Of a stretch of 64,000 nt of DNA, positions 46,705 to 54,540 are shown one piece after another; position 1 is the first letter of the stretch; each line of letters starts with the position of its first letter. The translations under genes were made by a program, and so were the position numbers. The notes under the pieces were generated by a model that did not search any database, was not told the DNA's origin, and saw only the letters and a list, made by a program, of their open reading frames with translations. The stretch spans positions 2,575,105 through 2,639,104 of the forward strand of contig NZ_ABIZ01000001.1 of the NCBI RefSeq assembly GCF_000172155.1. The letters are read 5' to 3'. Origin of the DNA: Verrucomicrobium spinosum DSM 4136 = JCM 18804 (GTDB lineage: Bacteria; Verrucomicrobiota; Verrucomicrobiia; Verrucomicrobiales; Verrucomicrobiaceae).

Positions 46705-47409
46705 TTATGCGCTAAACCCGGGAACCACCTGGGAGTGCACGGCCTCACAGATCAGGCGGAGTGATCCTTCGAGGTCGCCATCTGCCGTCTTGAAGGCGTC
46801 TGCGTCCACCGTGAGGGGTGCGCCCAGCACCACGAGCGGCGCACCGTACTGGGGACACTGGATGGCCTGTTCCAGAGTGAGTCCGCCCACGGCCTGAACG
46901 GGAATCTTTACGGCCTGCACGACCTCGCGCAGCTGATCGAGCGGGCTGGGCATGCGTTGACCGGCGGCGGCGAGGCCACGGCGTTCGTCATAGCCGATGT
47001 GGTGGATCACATAGTCGCAGCCCAGATCCTCCAGCATCTTGGCGCCTGCCACCATGTCCGGGCAGCCAAGGTTATCACCCATAACTTTGACATTGTGATC
47101 CCTGCCGGCCTTCACCACACACTTGATCGTCTCTTCATGAGCACGGGCCATGACCACCACGTGGGTGGCTCCGGCTTGCGCCATCATTTCCGCTTCCAGA
47201 TAGCCACCGTCCATCGTCTTGAGGTCGGCCACGATCGGGATGCCGGGGAACGAGGCTCGCAGAGCGCGCACGCCGTGCAGACCTTCCGCCAGAATCAGCG
47301 GCGTGCCAGCCTCCAGCCAGTCCACGCCAGCCCGGATCGCCAGGGCTGCGGTTTTGAGCGCTTCGTCAATATTGGTGAGGTCCAGTGAGATTTGAACGAT
47401 GGGTTTCAT
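46705..47409 (-). CDS. HPS / OMP-decarboxylase family enzyme
   Basis: 234 residues. The beta-barrel pattern is that of 3-hexulose-6-phosphate synthase and 3-keto-L-gulonate-6-phosphate decarboxylase: ISLDLTNIDEALKTA, WLEAGTPLILAEGLHGVRAL, the signature VADLKTMDGG (Asp-x-Lys-x-x-Asp), HVVVMARAHEETIK, VIHHIGYDERRG and QAVGGLTLEQA. Members either condense formaldehyde with ribulose 5-phosphate or decarboxylate a 3-keto sugar-acid phosphate. No 6-phospho-3-hexuloisomerase is adjacent, while dehydrogenases and an isomerase are, which favours sugar-acid decarboxylation (inference). Confidence 0.8.
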   Translation of the reverse strand: MKPIVQISLDLTNIDEALKTAALAIRAGVDWLEAGTPLILAEGLHGVRALRASFPGIPIVADLKTMDGGYLEAEMMAQAGATHVVVMARAHEETIKCVVKAGRDHNVKVMGDNLGCPDMVAGAKMLEDLGCDYVIHHIGYDERRGLAAAGQRMPSPLDQLREVVQAVKIPVQAVGGLTLEQAIQCPQYGAPLVVLGAPLTVDADAFKTADGDLEGSLRLICEAVHSQVVPGFSA

Positions 47410-47411
47410 TG

Positions 47412-47452
47412 GTGAGCAGTGAAAAATTAAGAGTAAAAAGTGAAAAGTGGGG
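47412..47452. repeat. AT-rich repeat GTGAAAAATTAAGAGTAAAA, copy B
   Basis: GAGCAGTGAAAAATTAAGAG then TAAAAAGTGAAAAGTGGGG, the partner of 44079-44108. It fills the gap between the GntR gene and the HPS-like gene. Confidence 0.7.
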
Positions 47453-47466
47453 AAGGGGGCGATAGT

Positions 47467-48168
47467 TCAGGCCTCTGAGTCCATTCCCAGTTTGTAGTTG
47501 AGCTCGCCCCAGTCTTCGATGTGCTGGCGCATGGCCTGTCCGGCCTTGTCAGCATCGCGGGCCAGGATGGCAGTGAGGATGGGGCGGTGACCACGCAGGG
47601 CGTGATCGGTCACGGGAATGTCGTGTGCTTGTTGCCAGCGATGAGCTTTGGCCAGCAGGAGCTCAAACTGGGCGCGCACAGTCCGCCAGCAGGTGAGGAG
47701 TCGTGAGTGGCCCGCAGCCTGCATGATCAGGTCGTGGAAGGCGACATCCAGCCGGCTGATGTTGGTCACATCCGTCTCCTGCTCCAGAGCCTGCACGTTC
47801 TCTTGCAGGGACGCAGCGGTATCTGCGGTCAGTTTCTGGGCCGCCAACCGGGCGCTCATGACCTCCAGTGTCTGGCGGAGGGTCACGATTTCCCGCACAT
47901 CTTCGGCGCTGAACTGGCGCACTTGGCAGCGTCCACGGTGGTCGAACTCCACGACCCCGTCGTGCTCAAGCTCCACCAAGGCTTCCCGCACGGGCACGCG
48001 GCTCACAGCCAGTTGGGCGGCCAGCTTAGGTTCGCTGATGGCACTGCCCTCGGCAATCTGACCAGAAATGATCGCCCGGCGTACCTGGTCCGCCACCTCC
48101 TCCGCCAGGGTGAAGCGGCGGACGGGTTGCAGGCCTTGTTCGGGAGCGCTGGCGTCGAGGGAAATCAT
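47467..48168 (-). CDS. GntR-family regulator, FadR subfamily (FCD domain)
   Basis: 233 residues from ATG 48168. Winged helix: LAEEVADQVRRAIISGQIAE, ISEPKLAAQLAVSRVPVREAL, ELEHDGVVEFDHRGRCQVR. FCD domain with RLDVAFHDLIMQAAGHSRLL, HALRGHRPILTAILARDADKA and MRQHIEDW, giving the metal-binding Asp/His set. First gene of the catabolic run, so probably its local regulator. The perfect palindrome ACTGTATACAGT lies 18 bp before its ATG. Ligand by family: a sugar acid or other small carboxylate. Confidence 0.88.
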   Translation of the reverse strand: MISLDASAPEQGLQPVRRFTLAEEVADQVRRAIISGQIAEGSAISEPKLAAQLAVSRVPVREALVELEHDGVVEFDHRGRCQVRQFSAEDVREIVTLRQTLEVMSARLAAQKLTADTAASLQENVQALEQETDVTNISRLDVAFHDLIMQAAGHSRLLTCWRTVRAQFELLLAKAHRWQQAHDIPVTDHALRGHRPILTAILARDADKAGQAMRQHIEDWGELNYKLGMDSEA

Positions 48169-48186
48169 CACAACGGGAATTTCAAA

Positions 48187-48198
48187 ACTGTATACAGT
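48187..48198. promoter_or_regulatory. 12-bp perfect palindrome ACTGTATACAGT, probable operator
   Basis: Lies 18 bp upstream of the GntR-type gene. Its TATACA/TGTATA also reads as a -10-like box, with TTGTAC (about 48215 on the minus strand) 19 bp away, so binding would block the promoter. GntR-type operators often have a TGTATACA core. Confidence 0.55.
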
Positions 48199-48403
48199 AT
48201 ATCTGAGTGGAGTGTACAACGATCGTCAAGCTCTTTTCTATCGGAGAGAGTGGGGGGCGGGCTCCAAGCATCCACAACATTTGGGCCAAGCGATTCAGCC
48301 TGTGACGGACAGAAACACTTCAAACCCAGGTGAGTATTTTCGCCCACATTCCCGTCTCACTGGCTGGCACTCTTGGTGACCCTATACTTTTCCCGTCCAT
48401 CCT

Positions 48404-49255
48404 ATGAAACCCTCTTACTCGACTCTGGTGCGCAGTCTCTATGGTGCGCTGGCGGCCCTCATGATCTTTCCGGCCCTGCCTGCGCAGGCCGAAGGGCCGA
48501 TTGATCACCTGAAGAAGCGCCGTCGTCAGATTCACGAAAAAATCGGTGAGATATTCTTCGGTCTTGGCCGGAAGATCGAAGACGCGGCTGACCGTGTGGA
48601 TGGACATATGGAACCAGTCCCACCGCCGCCGGGCTATCGTGGGGCGCCCCCACCGTATCGTGATGATCCCTATTGGGAAGAGGAGGATCCAAACTGGGAG
48701 CTGGAGTTGCGGTACGAGCAGCGCCGCCAGCCCCGCGGTCCTGGTCTGACATATCCGGATGGTGTGCCCTACCCAGATACTGGCCTCCGCCGCCCGACCT
48801 ATCGTGATCGGGATCTTGAGCGCGAACGGGCCCCCCGGGATGCCTACACGCCTTCTCCCCACGACGACAGCGCCCCTCGCAGCGACGACCGTGCTCCCTC
48901 GGACCGACGTTCAGATGACTCCAGCAACCGCCCGGCTCCCTTGCCTTCCGAGAGCCCGTTTGGGGATGAGCCCAAGTCCGGTGTCCCCTCCAGTTCGGGT
49001 TCGATGAAGAAACCCGGGAATGTCAACCCGACGACTCCGGCCCCCATGCCGGAGCGCAAAGCCGGTGATGCAGGCACCGCCTTAAACAGTAGCAACGGTG
49101 GACTTCGCTATGGTCGCCCGGTTCCCGGCAAGCAGGGCTTCGTGTACCCGCCTGGAGTGAAGGAAGAAACGAAGAACATGATCGACGTTCGTGACTTCCG
49201 TCCTGGCCAGAAGGTCAAGGACCCTCGCACGGGTGAGATCTTCTTGGTGCCGTAG
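48404..49255 (+). CDS. Secreted proline/arginine/aspartate-rich protein of unknown function
   Basis: 283 residues. Signal peptide (LYGALAALMIFPALPAQAEG, cleavage near residue 29). A short helix with basic and acidic residues (DHLKKRRRQIHEKIGEIFFG), then a long low-complexity middle (60-235) rich in Pro, Arg, Asp and Ser with PPPPGYRGAPPPY. The C-terminal 40 residues look ordered and conserved in style: YGRPVPGKQGFVYPPGV, then MIDVRDFRPGQKVKDPRTGE. That end (FVYPPG... DVRDFRPGQKVKDP.TG) may be a small envelope-binding module. A terminator follows. Monocistronic and divergent from the GntR operon. Confidence 0.7.
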   Translation: MKPSYSTLVRSLYGALAALMIFPALPAQAEGPIDHLKKRRRQIHEKIGEIFFGLGRKIEDAADRVDGHMEPVPPPPGYRGAPPPYRDDPYWEEEDPNWELELRYEQRRQPRGPGLTYPDGVPYPDTGLRRPTYRDRDLERERAPRDAYTPSPHDDSAPRSDDRAPSDRRSDDSSNRPAPLPSESPFGDEPKSGVPSSSGSMKKPGNVNPTTPAPMPERKAGDAGTALNSSNGGLRYGRPVPGKQGFVYPPGVKEETKNMIDVRDFRPGQKVKDPRTGEIFLVP

Positions 49256-49291
49256 CCCGCTGCGCGGGGGACAGAAGACTTGAGAAGTTGA

Positions 49292-49334
49292 AGACGCAGG
49301 CGGGAGTGTTGCTCCGCTTGCGTCTTTCTTTTTA
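49292..49334 (+). terminator. Rho-independent terminator
   Basis: AGACGCAGGCGG pairs with CCGCTTGCGTCT (one G-T) across a 10-base loop, followed by TTCTTTTT. It lies 37 bp after the stop of the gene at 48404-49255. Confidence 0.8.
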
Positions 49335-49335
49335 G

Positions 49336-49453
49336 CCAAAGCAGTCACAGTCCCGGATGCGGGACTGTTCAGTCGAGTTACCCATATCAATCGAAGCCAA
49401 GCTGAAGCATGGCGCTACTTTGCACCTTCTGCCGCCTCCCTCACCACAGGTCC
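49336..49453 (+). repeat. Dispersed repeat with GTCCCG-GATG-CGGGAC hairpin, copy 1
   Basis: Related to 59096-59278: AAAGCAGTCAC, the hairpin, GGGACTGTTCA, GCCAAGCTGAAGCATG, CGCCTCCCTC and GGTCC in the same order. The second copy has about 60 extra bases. No gene is in it. Confidence 0.75.
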
Positions 49454-49498
49454 TTGGTTGCTCAAAATCCAATCGTGTAAAACGAGTTCTGAGAGACT

Positions 49499-49726
49499 TT
49501 ACTCCTGGTCCACCATGCTGAGGGCGCTGAGGGGCAGCGTCATGGTGCGCCCGTCTTCCCGTACAATCGTCACTTGATCACCCGCCACTGCCGAAAACCG
49601 TGCTTTGAGGGTGCTGCCCTGCTTGCTGGTGAAGACTCTCAATTCAGGCTGCGGAGCGGCACCCGTCCCACTGGTTGAGGCCATCAGAAGTGCAAGAGCC
49701 AGGGCACCGGAAACGGTTTTTTTCAT
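49499..49726 (-). CDS. Small secreted SHD1-like domain protein
   Basis: 75 residues from ATG 49726. Signal peptide MKKTVSGALALALLMAST, then one domain: LRVFTSKQGSTLKARFSAVA, GDQVTIVREDGRTMTLPLSA, LSMVDQE. This matches the short beta-sandwich pattern of the SHD1 (SLA1 homology domain 1) repeats that are abundant in Verrucomicrobia and Planctomycetes envelope proteins. Probably a stand-alone periplasmic binding module; partner unknown. Monocistronic on the minus strand. Confidence 0.75.
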   Translation of the reverse strand: MKKTVSGALALALLMASTSGTGAAPQPELRVFTSKQGSTLKARFSAVAGDQVTIVREDGRTMTLPLSALSMVDQE

Positions 49727-49879
49727 GGGTTCGTAAATTACTGGAAATCCATCCAATATGCAAGATTACGCCCGTCCAACACCTGCCCAGGTCTTCTCAC
49801 CTTGCGTAATCAATCTTCACAAAAAGCGCAATGGTGCTCTGGTCGGGGCCGGTTGATTCAGGGCCTGAAGAGCTTGCCC

Positions 49880-50449
49880 CTACTTGAAATTAGGCCCTGT
49901 AATTCTGCCGTTGGAATCCCGGTAAGTGACATTGCCAGCCGGGCTTACGTACCTGGTTCCCAGTATCCTCCCACTGCCATCACGATAAGTTGTCGTTTCT
50001 GAGTCGACTGCCTTCGTGGAACTGGATGTCACTGCAATGCGGCCTTTGGAATCCCGTGTCACTTCCGTGCCGGAGGCCATCTTCTGGGTGTTGCCAGTGA
50101 TCCGCCCTTTGTTGTCGCGATGGGTCACGGTACCGGTGTAAGGATCCTCGCTGGAGGTGGAGACAATTCTCCCAGATCCGTCCCGGGTGGTGACAGTGCC
50201 CGTCGGGGACACGTCCGACGTCCGTGCGATGCGCCCGGATCCATCCCGAATCGTTTCCCTGATTCGTGAGAGGGTGGCGGTGCTGATCTGGATATCCAGA
50301 TTGCCTTCTTGGAGAGAGGGCTTGGAGGGCAGCTTGGTTGGCTCCGAGCTGGCTTTCAGTTTGGGGGGGGCGGCACTGACTGGGGGAATGGGGGCCAGGA
50401 TGACGGCACTGGCAAGAGCCGCAATGAAGGGGGCAAATGAGGTTTTCAT
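49880..50449 (-). CDS. Secreted RDxxGRI-repeat protein
   Basis: 189 residues. Signal peptide (FIAALASAVILAPIPPVSAA), a Lys/Pro/Ser-rich linker, then six copies of a 21-24-residue repeat built on RDGSGRI, RDNKGRI, RDSKGRI and RDSNGRI, each followed by a variable Thr/Ser-rich strand with TGTVT or GNVT. The regular Asp/Gly turns suggest a stacked beta structure, perhaps calcium-binding or sugar-binding. The family name is not known to me. Divergent from the chromate transporter with about 70 bp between starts. Confidence 0.75.
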   Translation of the reverse strand: MKTSFAPFIAALASAVILAPIPPVSAAPPKLKASSEPTKLPSKPSLQEGNLDIQISTATLSRIRETIRDGSGRIARTSDVSPTGTVTTRDGSGRIVSTSSEDPYTGTVTHRDNKGRITGNTQKMASGTEVTRDSKGRIAVTSSSTKAVDSETTTYRDGSGRILGTRYVSPAGNVTYRDSNGRITGPNFK

Positions 50450-50519
50450 GCCACAAATGGATCTGGCGAAATTGTCGCTCGCATGGGATGTAAACTCCAG
50501 CCAATTTATTCATTTCCCC

Positions 50520-51908
50520 GTGCCTGTTTCATCATCGATCGCTCTCCTGGCGCAAACTTCTGAGACGCCATCCCCTGCGCCGTCCTTCCGCGAAGCGCTT
50601 CGGTTCTGGGTTAAGCTGGGTTTCATTAGCTTTGGCGGTCCGGCCGGGCAGATCGCCATCATGCACACCGAGCTGGTGGATCGCAAAAAGTGGATCAGCG
50701 AGCCGCTCTTTCTGCATGCGCTGAATTTCTGCATGTTACTGCCGGGCCCAGAGGCTCAGCAGCTTGCCACCTATCTTGGCTGGCGTCTCCATGGAGTGAG
50801 AGGTGGCATCGTGGCGGGCGCTTTGTTCGTTCTGCCTGCGGTCGTCATCCTCTGGGCTCTGAGTTGGCTGTACATCAGCCTGGGCCATGTGGAGTGGGTG
50901 GCGGCCATCTTCTACGGCCTGCAGCCCGCCGTCATGGCCATCGTTGCTGCGGCCGTCCTGCGGGTGGGGAGGAAGGCTCTCCGCAACAGTGTCATGTGGG
51001 GATTGGCAGTGGCCGCATTCGTGGCCCTATTTATTTTCAAGGCCCCCTTCGCCGCGGTCATGCTGGGAGCAGGAATATTGGGGTGGATTGGCAGTCAGAT
51101 CGCCCCCCGATACTTTGGAGGGGGAAAGGATCAGGCAGAGAGTCGTGGAGCACCGGTTGTTGACTGTGGTGATTCCTTGAACCCCGCAGTCGAGGATCTG
51201 GGGGAGGAGGCTGCCGGATACCGCTCCGGATGGTCCCATGCGCTTCGCGTAGTGGGCTGCGGCACCCTGCTCTGGTGGGGGCCAATCCTTCTCGCCGGGT
51301 GGGTGGCGGGTTGGCAGAGCGTCTGGTTCAAGCTGGGCTTCTTCTTCAGCAAGGCGGCCCTGATCACTTTCGGCGGAGCCTATGCGGTGCTGCCGTATGT
51401 CGCCCAGCAGGCGGTGGATCAACACCACTGGCTCACGACTCCTCAAATGATGAGTGGTCTGGCTCTGGCCGAGACCACCCCGGGGCCGCTCATCATGGTG
51501 CTGCAGTTCGTCGGTTTCGTCGGGGCCTGGCAGAGTCCCGGCCCACTCCCGCCCCTGCTTGCTGCAACTCTGGGAGCAGCCATCACCACATGGGCCACGT
51601 TTCTCCCCTCCTTTATCTTTGTGCTTGCCGGCGCTCCTTTCATCGAGCGACTACGCCGCGTACGCGGCCTCACGGCCACGCTCTCAGCCATCACTGCGGC
51701 GGTGGTGGGGGTCATCCTCAATCTCGCTGTCTGGTTTGGCATTCACACCCTCTGGCCGGGAGGTGGTCCTATCGATCTCTTCGCCCTTGTGCTCGGGACT
51801 GTCCTTTTCGCGGGAATGCACTGGCGGAAGTGGGGTGTCATCCCCATAGTTATGGTGGGTGGGGGGCTCGGTTTGGTGTGGCGGCTGCTGATGGTCGGTG
51901 GGGCGTAG
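50520..51908 (+). CDS. chrA: Chromate transporter, two-domain ChrA type
   Basis: 462 residues from GTG 50520. ATG starts at 50448 and 50457 are in frame but would overlap the start region of the divergent gene, so the start is uncertain. Two homologous CHR halves, each with about six helices: first FGGPAGQIAIMHTELVD and LLPGPEAQQLATYLGW; second ITFGGAYAVLPYVAQQAVDQ and ALAETTPGPLIMVLQFVGF. The GGP and PGP motifs are characteristic. Efflux of chromate driven by membrane potential is the known role of characterised members; others may move sulfate-like anions. No chrB regulator is nearby. Confidence 0.92.
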   Translation: MPVSSSIALLAQTSETPSPAPSFREALRFWVKLGFISFGGPAGQIAIMHTELVDRKKWISEPLFLHALNFCMLLPGPEAQQLATYLGWRLHGVRGGIVAGALFVLPAVVILWALSWLYISLGHVEWVAAIFYGLQPAVMAIVAAAVLRVGRKALRNSVMWGLAVAAFVALFIFKAPFAAVMLGAGILGWIGSQIAPRYFGGGKDQAESRGAPVVDCGDSLNPAVEDLGEEAAGYRSGWSHALRVVGCGTLLWWGPILLAGWVAGWQSVWFKLGFFFSKAALITFGGAYAVLPYVAQQAVDQHHWLTTPQMMSGLALAETTPGPLIMVLQFVGFVGAWQSPGPLPPLLAATLGAAITTWATFLPSFIFVLAGAPFIERLRRVRGLTATLSAITAAVVGVILNLAVWFGIHTLWPGGGPIDLFALVLGTVLFAGMHWRKWGVIPIVMVGGGLGLVWRLLMVGGA

Positions 51909-52352
51909 TCGCCAGAGTTTCGCTCGCCCCCAAATGGGTGTAAGGGTGTCAAGAGGGGGTGTCTTTTTTCCATGTCGCCCCCCTCTGCTCAAACACTGTC
52001 TGGCGACCAAAGCCGACGTCCCCTGGTCAAGATCATTCGAGGCTGTCGTGGTGGCTGAGCCGCTGTCGTCCGGCGTGTCTCTCCCCAGGCAATCCGCCGG
52101 GAGCCGGCCGGGGTGAGCATCTGGCTCGCTCGCGCGTCTGGGGGATGTGCGCTTTTTAGCAAGAGGGGGACATTCTTTTTCGCTGGTTTGGAGGGATGGG
52201 GGTGATTGTCGTTGTGTATTGGGGGCGGCACTGCGTCGGACGGCAGACCCTTCGGAATCATCGCACAAAGGTGTCTCGACATAGCATCCAAAACTCCTGG
52301 CGGAAATGAGATCGGTCCGTCCTGTAGATCCTGGGGCGGGCGCATTTTGCAG
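51909..52352. other. Gene-free region between chrA and the purine cluster
   Basis: No supported coding frame. GC-rich, with a G-run/T-run near 51950 (AGAGGGGGTGTCTTTTTTCC) that could act as a weak chrA terminator. No named repeat. Confidence 0.5.
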
Positions 52353-52363
52353 GATCATTAGAG

Positions 52364-52369
52364 TATAAT
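52364..52369 (+). promoter_or_regulatory. Probable -10 box of the purine cluster
   Basis: A perfect TATAAT in AGAGTATAATTCAG, about 184 bp before purC. The -35 region (GCATTT near 52342) is poor, so an activator or another sigma contact may be needed. Confidence 0.45.
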
Positions 52370-52401
52370 TCAGATGTCGTCGCTCAATGGCGGGTGGAGC
52401 G

Positions 52402-52491
52402 GGGAGATTACGTCTCCCGCGCGCTATACGTGTGAGCCGTGCACGGACCGGGGGCGGTCCCGGAGAGGAGGGGGGCGAGCCCCTCGCCCCC
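52402..52491 (+). other. Three consecutive hairpins in the purC leader
   Basis: GGGAGA-TTACG-TCTCCC (52402-52418), GGACCG-GGGG-CGGTCC (52445-52460) and GGGGGCGA-GCCCC-TCGCCCCC (52471-52491), all perfect stems. They lie between the predicted start of transcription and the purC ATG at 52553. No T run follows, so they are not simple terminators. Confidence 0.6.
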
Positions 52492-52552
52492 GGAAATCCC
52501 TTGCGTCCCGGAATCCCCCTGCTAAAGCAAATTGCTCCTTTATCTAGCGAGC

Positions 52553-53875
52553 ATGTCCACTACTACTGACCTTCCGGTGGTTCGTCCGTCTGATCTCGGC
52601 CCACCCATTTACGTGGGTTCCGTGCAGCGGCTTTACGCGGTTCCGGGCCGCGATGACCTCATGGTGTGCGAGACCACCAATGCGGGCTCTGTATTCGATG
52701 TCGGCAGCATTTTCGACATCCCTGGCAGTGATGTGGCCCGTGCCACCTTCCGCCACGCCCTCTACACCCGCATGGCCCAGCCCAAAACCTGGATAAAGGT
52801 TAGAGAAGCCATCCAGAAGGAGATTGCCAAGCCAGAAGCTTCCGCTGAGGCGAGGGCCTTCCTGGAAGACCTCCTGGTGGGACCGCTGGAAAAGATGGTG
52901 GTGAGCGGGGCCAATACCCACCACACCGGCATGCTCGACTCCGTGACCGGCGAGATTACCGCAGGGATGCCTGAGAATCCGAGCACCTTCAACGTGGTGC
53001 GCCGTTTCCCGGTCATGAAGCCGGTGCAGAAGCCCATCCTGGGCTCCTTCGTTTACGACTATTCCATGTTCTACCAGGCGGCCACGTACGTGATCCCGCT
53101 GGAGTACATCGTGCGTTTCGGCATCACCGGCGGGTCCTCCGTGCTGCGCAAGTACGCCAGCCTGAGCGATGCTGACAAGAAGACGTACGAAAACGAGCTG
53201 GGCCTCTCCCAGGCCATGCAGGCCTGGCAGTTCCTGCCCCGCCCGATTTTTGACCTCACCAGCAAGCACGAGCCGGAAGACCGAAACGTGACCAAGCAGG
53301 AAGCCGCTCTGATGAGCGGCATGGAGGCAGACGCCTTCGTCAGCACCATCAAGCTCAGCCTCCTGGGTGCCTGGGCCGTGCGCCAGCTTCTCGATGAGAT
53401 CGGCCTCCTCCTCTGGGACATCAAGTGGGAGTTCGCCGTGGACGAGGGCGAGTTCTTCTTCGTCGATACCATCGATACCGACAGCTTCCGCGCCACTGCC
53501 TTCCTTGAGACCGAAGGCAAGAAGATCGTGCTGCACTACAACAAGCAGTCCATGCGCGACTACTACAAGATCGCCGAGGCGACCTGGTTCGCGGGCGTGA
53601 ACGACGCCAAGAAGATTGCCAGCAAGACGGGCACCCCCTTCACGAAGGTGCTCAAGGAAGGCCAGGCTGAAGGCAAGTGGCCGCACACCCCGGTGGTGCA
53701 CCCCGACTTCCTCGCCCTGCAGGCGAAGAAGATGGACATCATCCGCCAGCACGTGCTGGGCAACACAGAGCCGGAAGCCTCCAAGGCAGCCCTGCGCGAA
53801 GTGGGAGAAGCCGAAGTGGACTTCTACCGCCAGCGTGGCCTCTTCGAAGAGTATTGCAAGGCCAACGCCATCTAA
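52553..53875 (+). CDS. purC: Phosphoribosylaminoimidazole-succinocarboxamide synthase, long form
   Basis: 440 residues from ATG 52553 (MSTTTDLPVVRPSDLG). SAICAR synthase: ATP-dependent joining of CAIR and aspartate. Motifs, in long-form spelling: YVGSVQRLYAVPGRDDLMVC (usual GSVKDLY), NAGSVFDVGSIFDIPG, VIPLEYIVRFGITGGSSVLR, LLLWDIKWEFAVDEGEFFFV, and VDTIDTDSFRA in place of the common DEVLTPDSSRF. It is nearly twice the size of the 240-residue bacterial enzyme and divergent, but its position ahead of purS-like, purL and purQ supports the call. A 188-bp gap with GAATTAACGGAATTAACAG strings follows. Confidence 0.82.
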   Translation: MSTTTDLPVVRPSDLGPPIYVGSVQRLYAVPGRDDLMVCETTNAGSVFDVGSIFDIPGSDVARATFRHALYTRMAQPKTWIKVREAIQKEIAKPEASAEARAFLEDLLVGPLEKMVVSGANTHHTGMLDSVTGEITAGMPENPSTFNVVRRFPVMKPVQKPILGSFVYDYSMFYQAATYVIPLEYIVRFGITGGSSVLRKYASLSDADKKTYENELGLSQAMQAWQFLPRPIFDLTSKHEPEDRNVTKQEAALMSGMEADAFVSTIKLSLLGAWAVRQLLDEIGLLLWDIKWEFAVDEGEFFFVDTIDTDSFRATAFLETEGKKIVLHYNKQSMRDYYKIAEATWFAGVNDAKKIASKTGTPFTKVLKEGQAEGKWPHTPVVHPDFLALQAKKMDIIRQHVLGNTEPEASKAALREVGEAEVDFYRQRGLFEEYCKANAI

Positions 53876-54063
53876 TCTTCCGGCGGAGTCCTGATGATTA
53901 AACCAGACAGAATTAACGGAATTAACAGAATTGGAATGACGCCCATGATCTTGCGAATGTCCCTCGTGGCTCGCTGCTGTGGAAGTTTGAATCTAGTTTC
54001 GTAAATTCTGTTCATTCTGTCTAAAAAATCCCCCCATTTCCTGTCCCTCCCTCCCGCTTTTTC

Positions 54064-54516
54064 ATGACCAAAACCTACGAAATCACCGGCAAGTTTGAGA
54101 GCGAGGGCAATGCCCAGTCGCTGCTCTACGCTCCGCCTGCCCATCCGCTCACCTTCCGTCGTACCACGCGGTACCTCTTTGAGTATGATGGCAGTGAGAC
54201 GGCGCTGGACGCCTTTGTGCAGAAGGTGCTGGTGGACCCCATCAGCCAGGAGTACCACAACGACGGCCTGCCGCTCTGGGACAACACCTCCTTCATCCTC
54301 GACTACGGGATGAAGGGCGGCGCTCTGGACCTGGAGAAGGAGACAATCCTCAACTACTACCGCAAACTCGCGGAACCCGGGTTCGAGCTCAAGAAACTCA
54401 CGCTCAAGACCCGCATCTACGTGTTCGGTGAAGGCGCGGACTCCTCCGTGTTCGTTCGCGATATCGTGAACCCGGCCATCCACACCTGGGAAGTCGTCCT
54501 GAAGACGGCGGCTTGA
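54064..54516 (+). CDS. purS: PurS-like small subunit of FGAM synthase (extended)
   Basis: 150 residues. PurS bridges the PurL synthetase and PurQ glutaminase in the three-subunit FGAM synthase. Here TALDAFVQKVLVDPISQEYH corresponds to the C-terminal helix and strand of PurS (pattern: helix, LL-x-NPVIEDY). The N-terminal 50 residues and the C-terminal 70 residues are extra relative to the usual 80-85. It directly precedes purL (24 bp) and is the only candidate for the missing PurS, which the 811-residue PurL requires. The assignment is inference from position plus one motif. Confidence 0.6.
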   Translation: MTKTYEITGKFESEGNAQSLLYAPPAHPLTFRRTTRYLFEYDGSETALDAFVQKVLVDPISQEYHNDGLPLWDNTSFILDYGMKGGALDLEKETILNYYRKLAEPGFELKKLTLKTRIYVFGEGADSSVFVRDIVNPAIHTWEVVLKTAA

Positions 54517-54540
54517 TTTTTATTTCCTCCTCCCTTTCAC

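Noticed and set aside
51985-52110. ZTP (pfl) riboswitch upstream of purC, suggested by a CTGGCGA string
   Set aside because: The second conserved half (CCGCCTGGGC type) is absent and the spacing to purC is too long.
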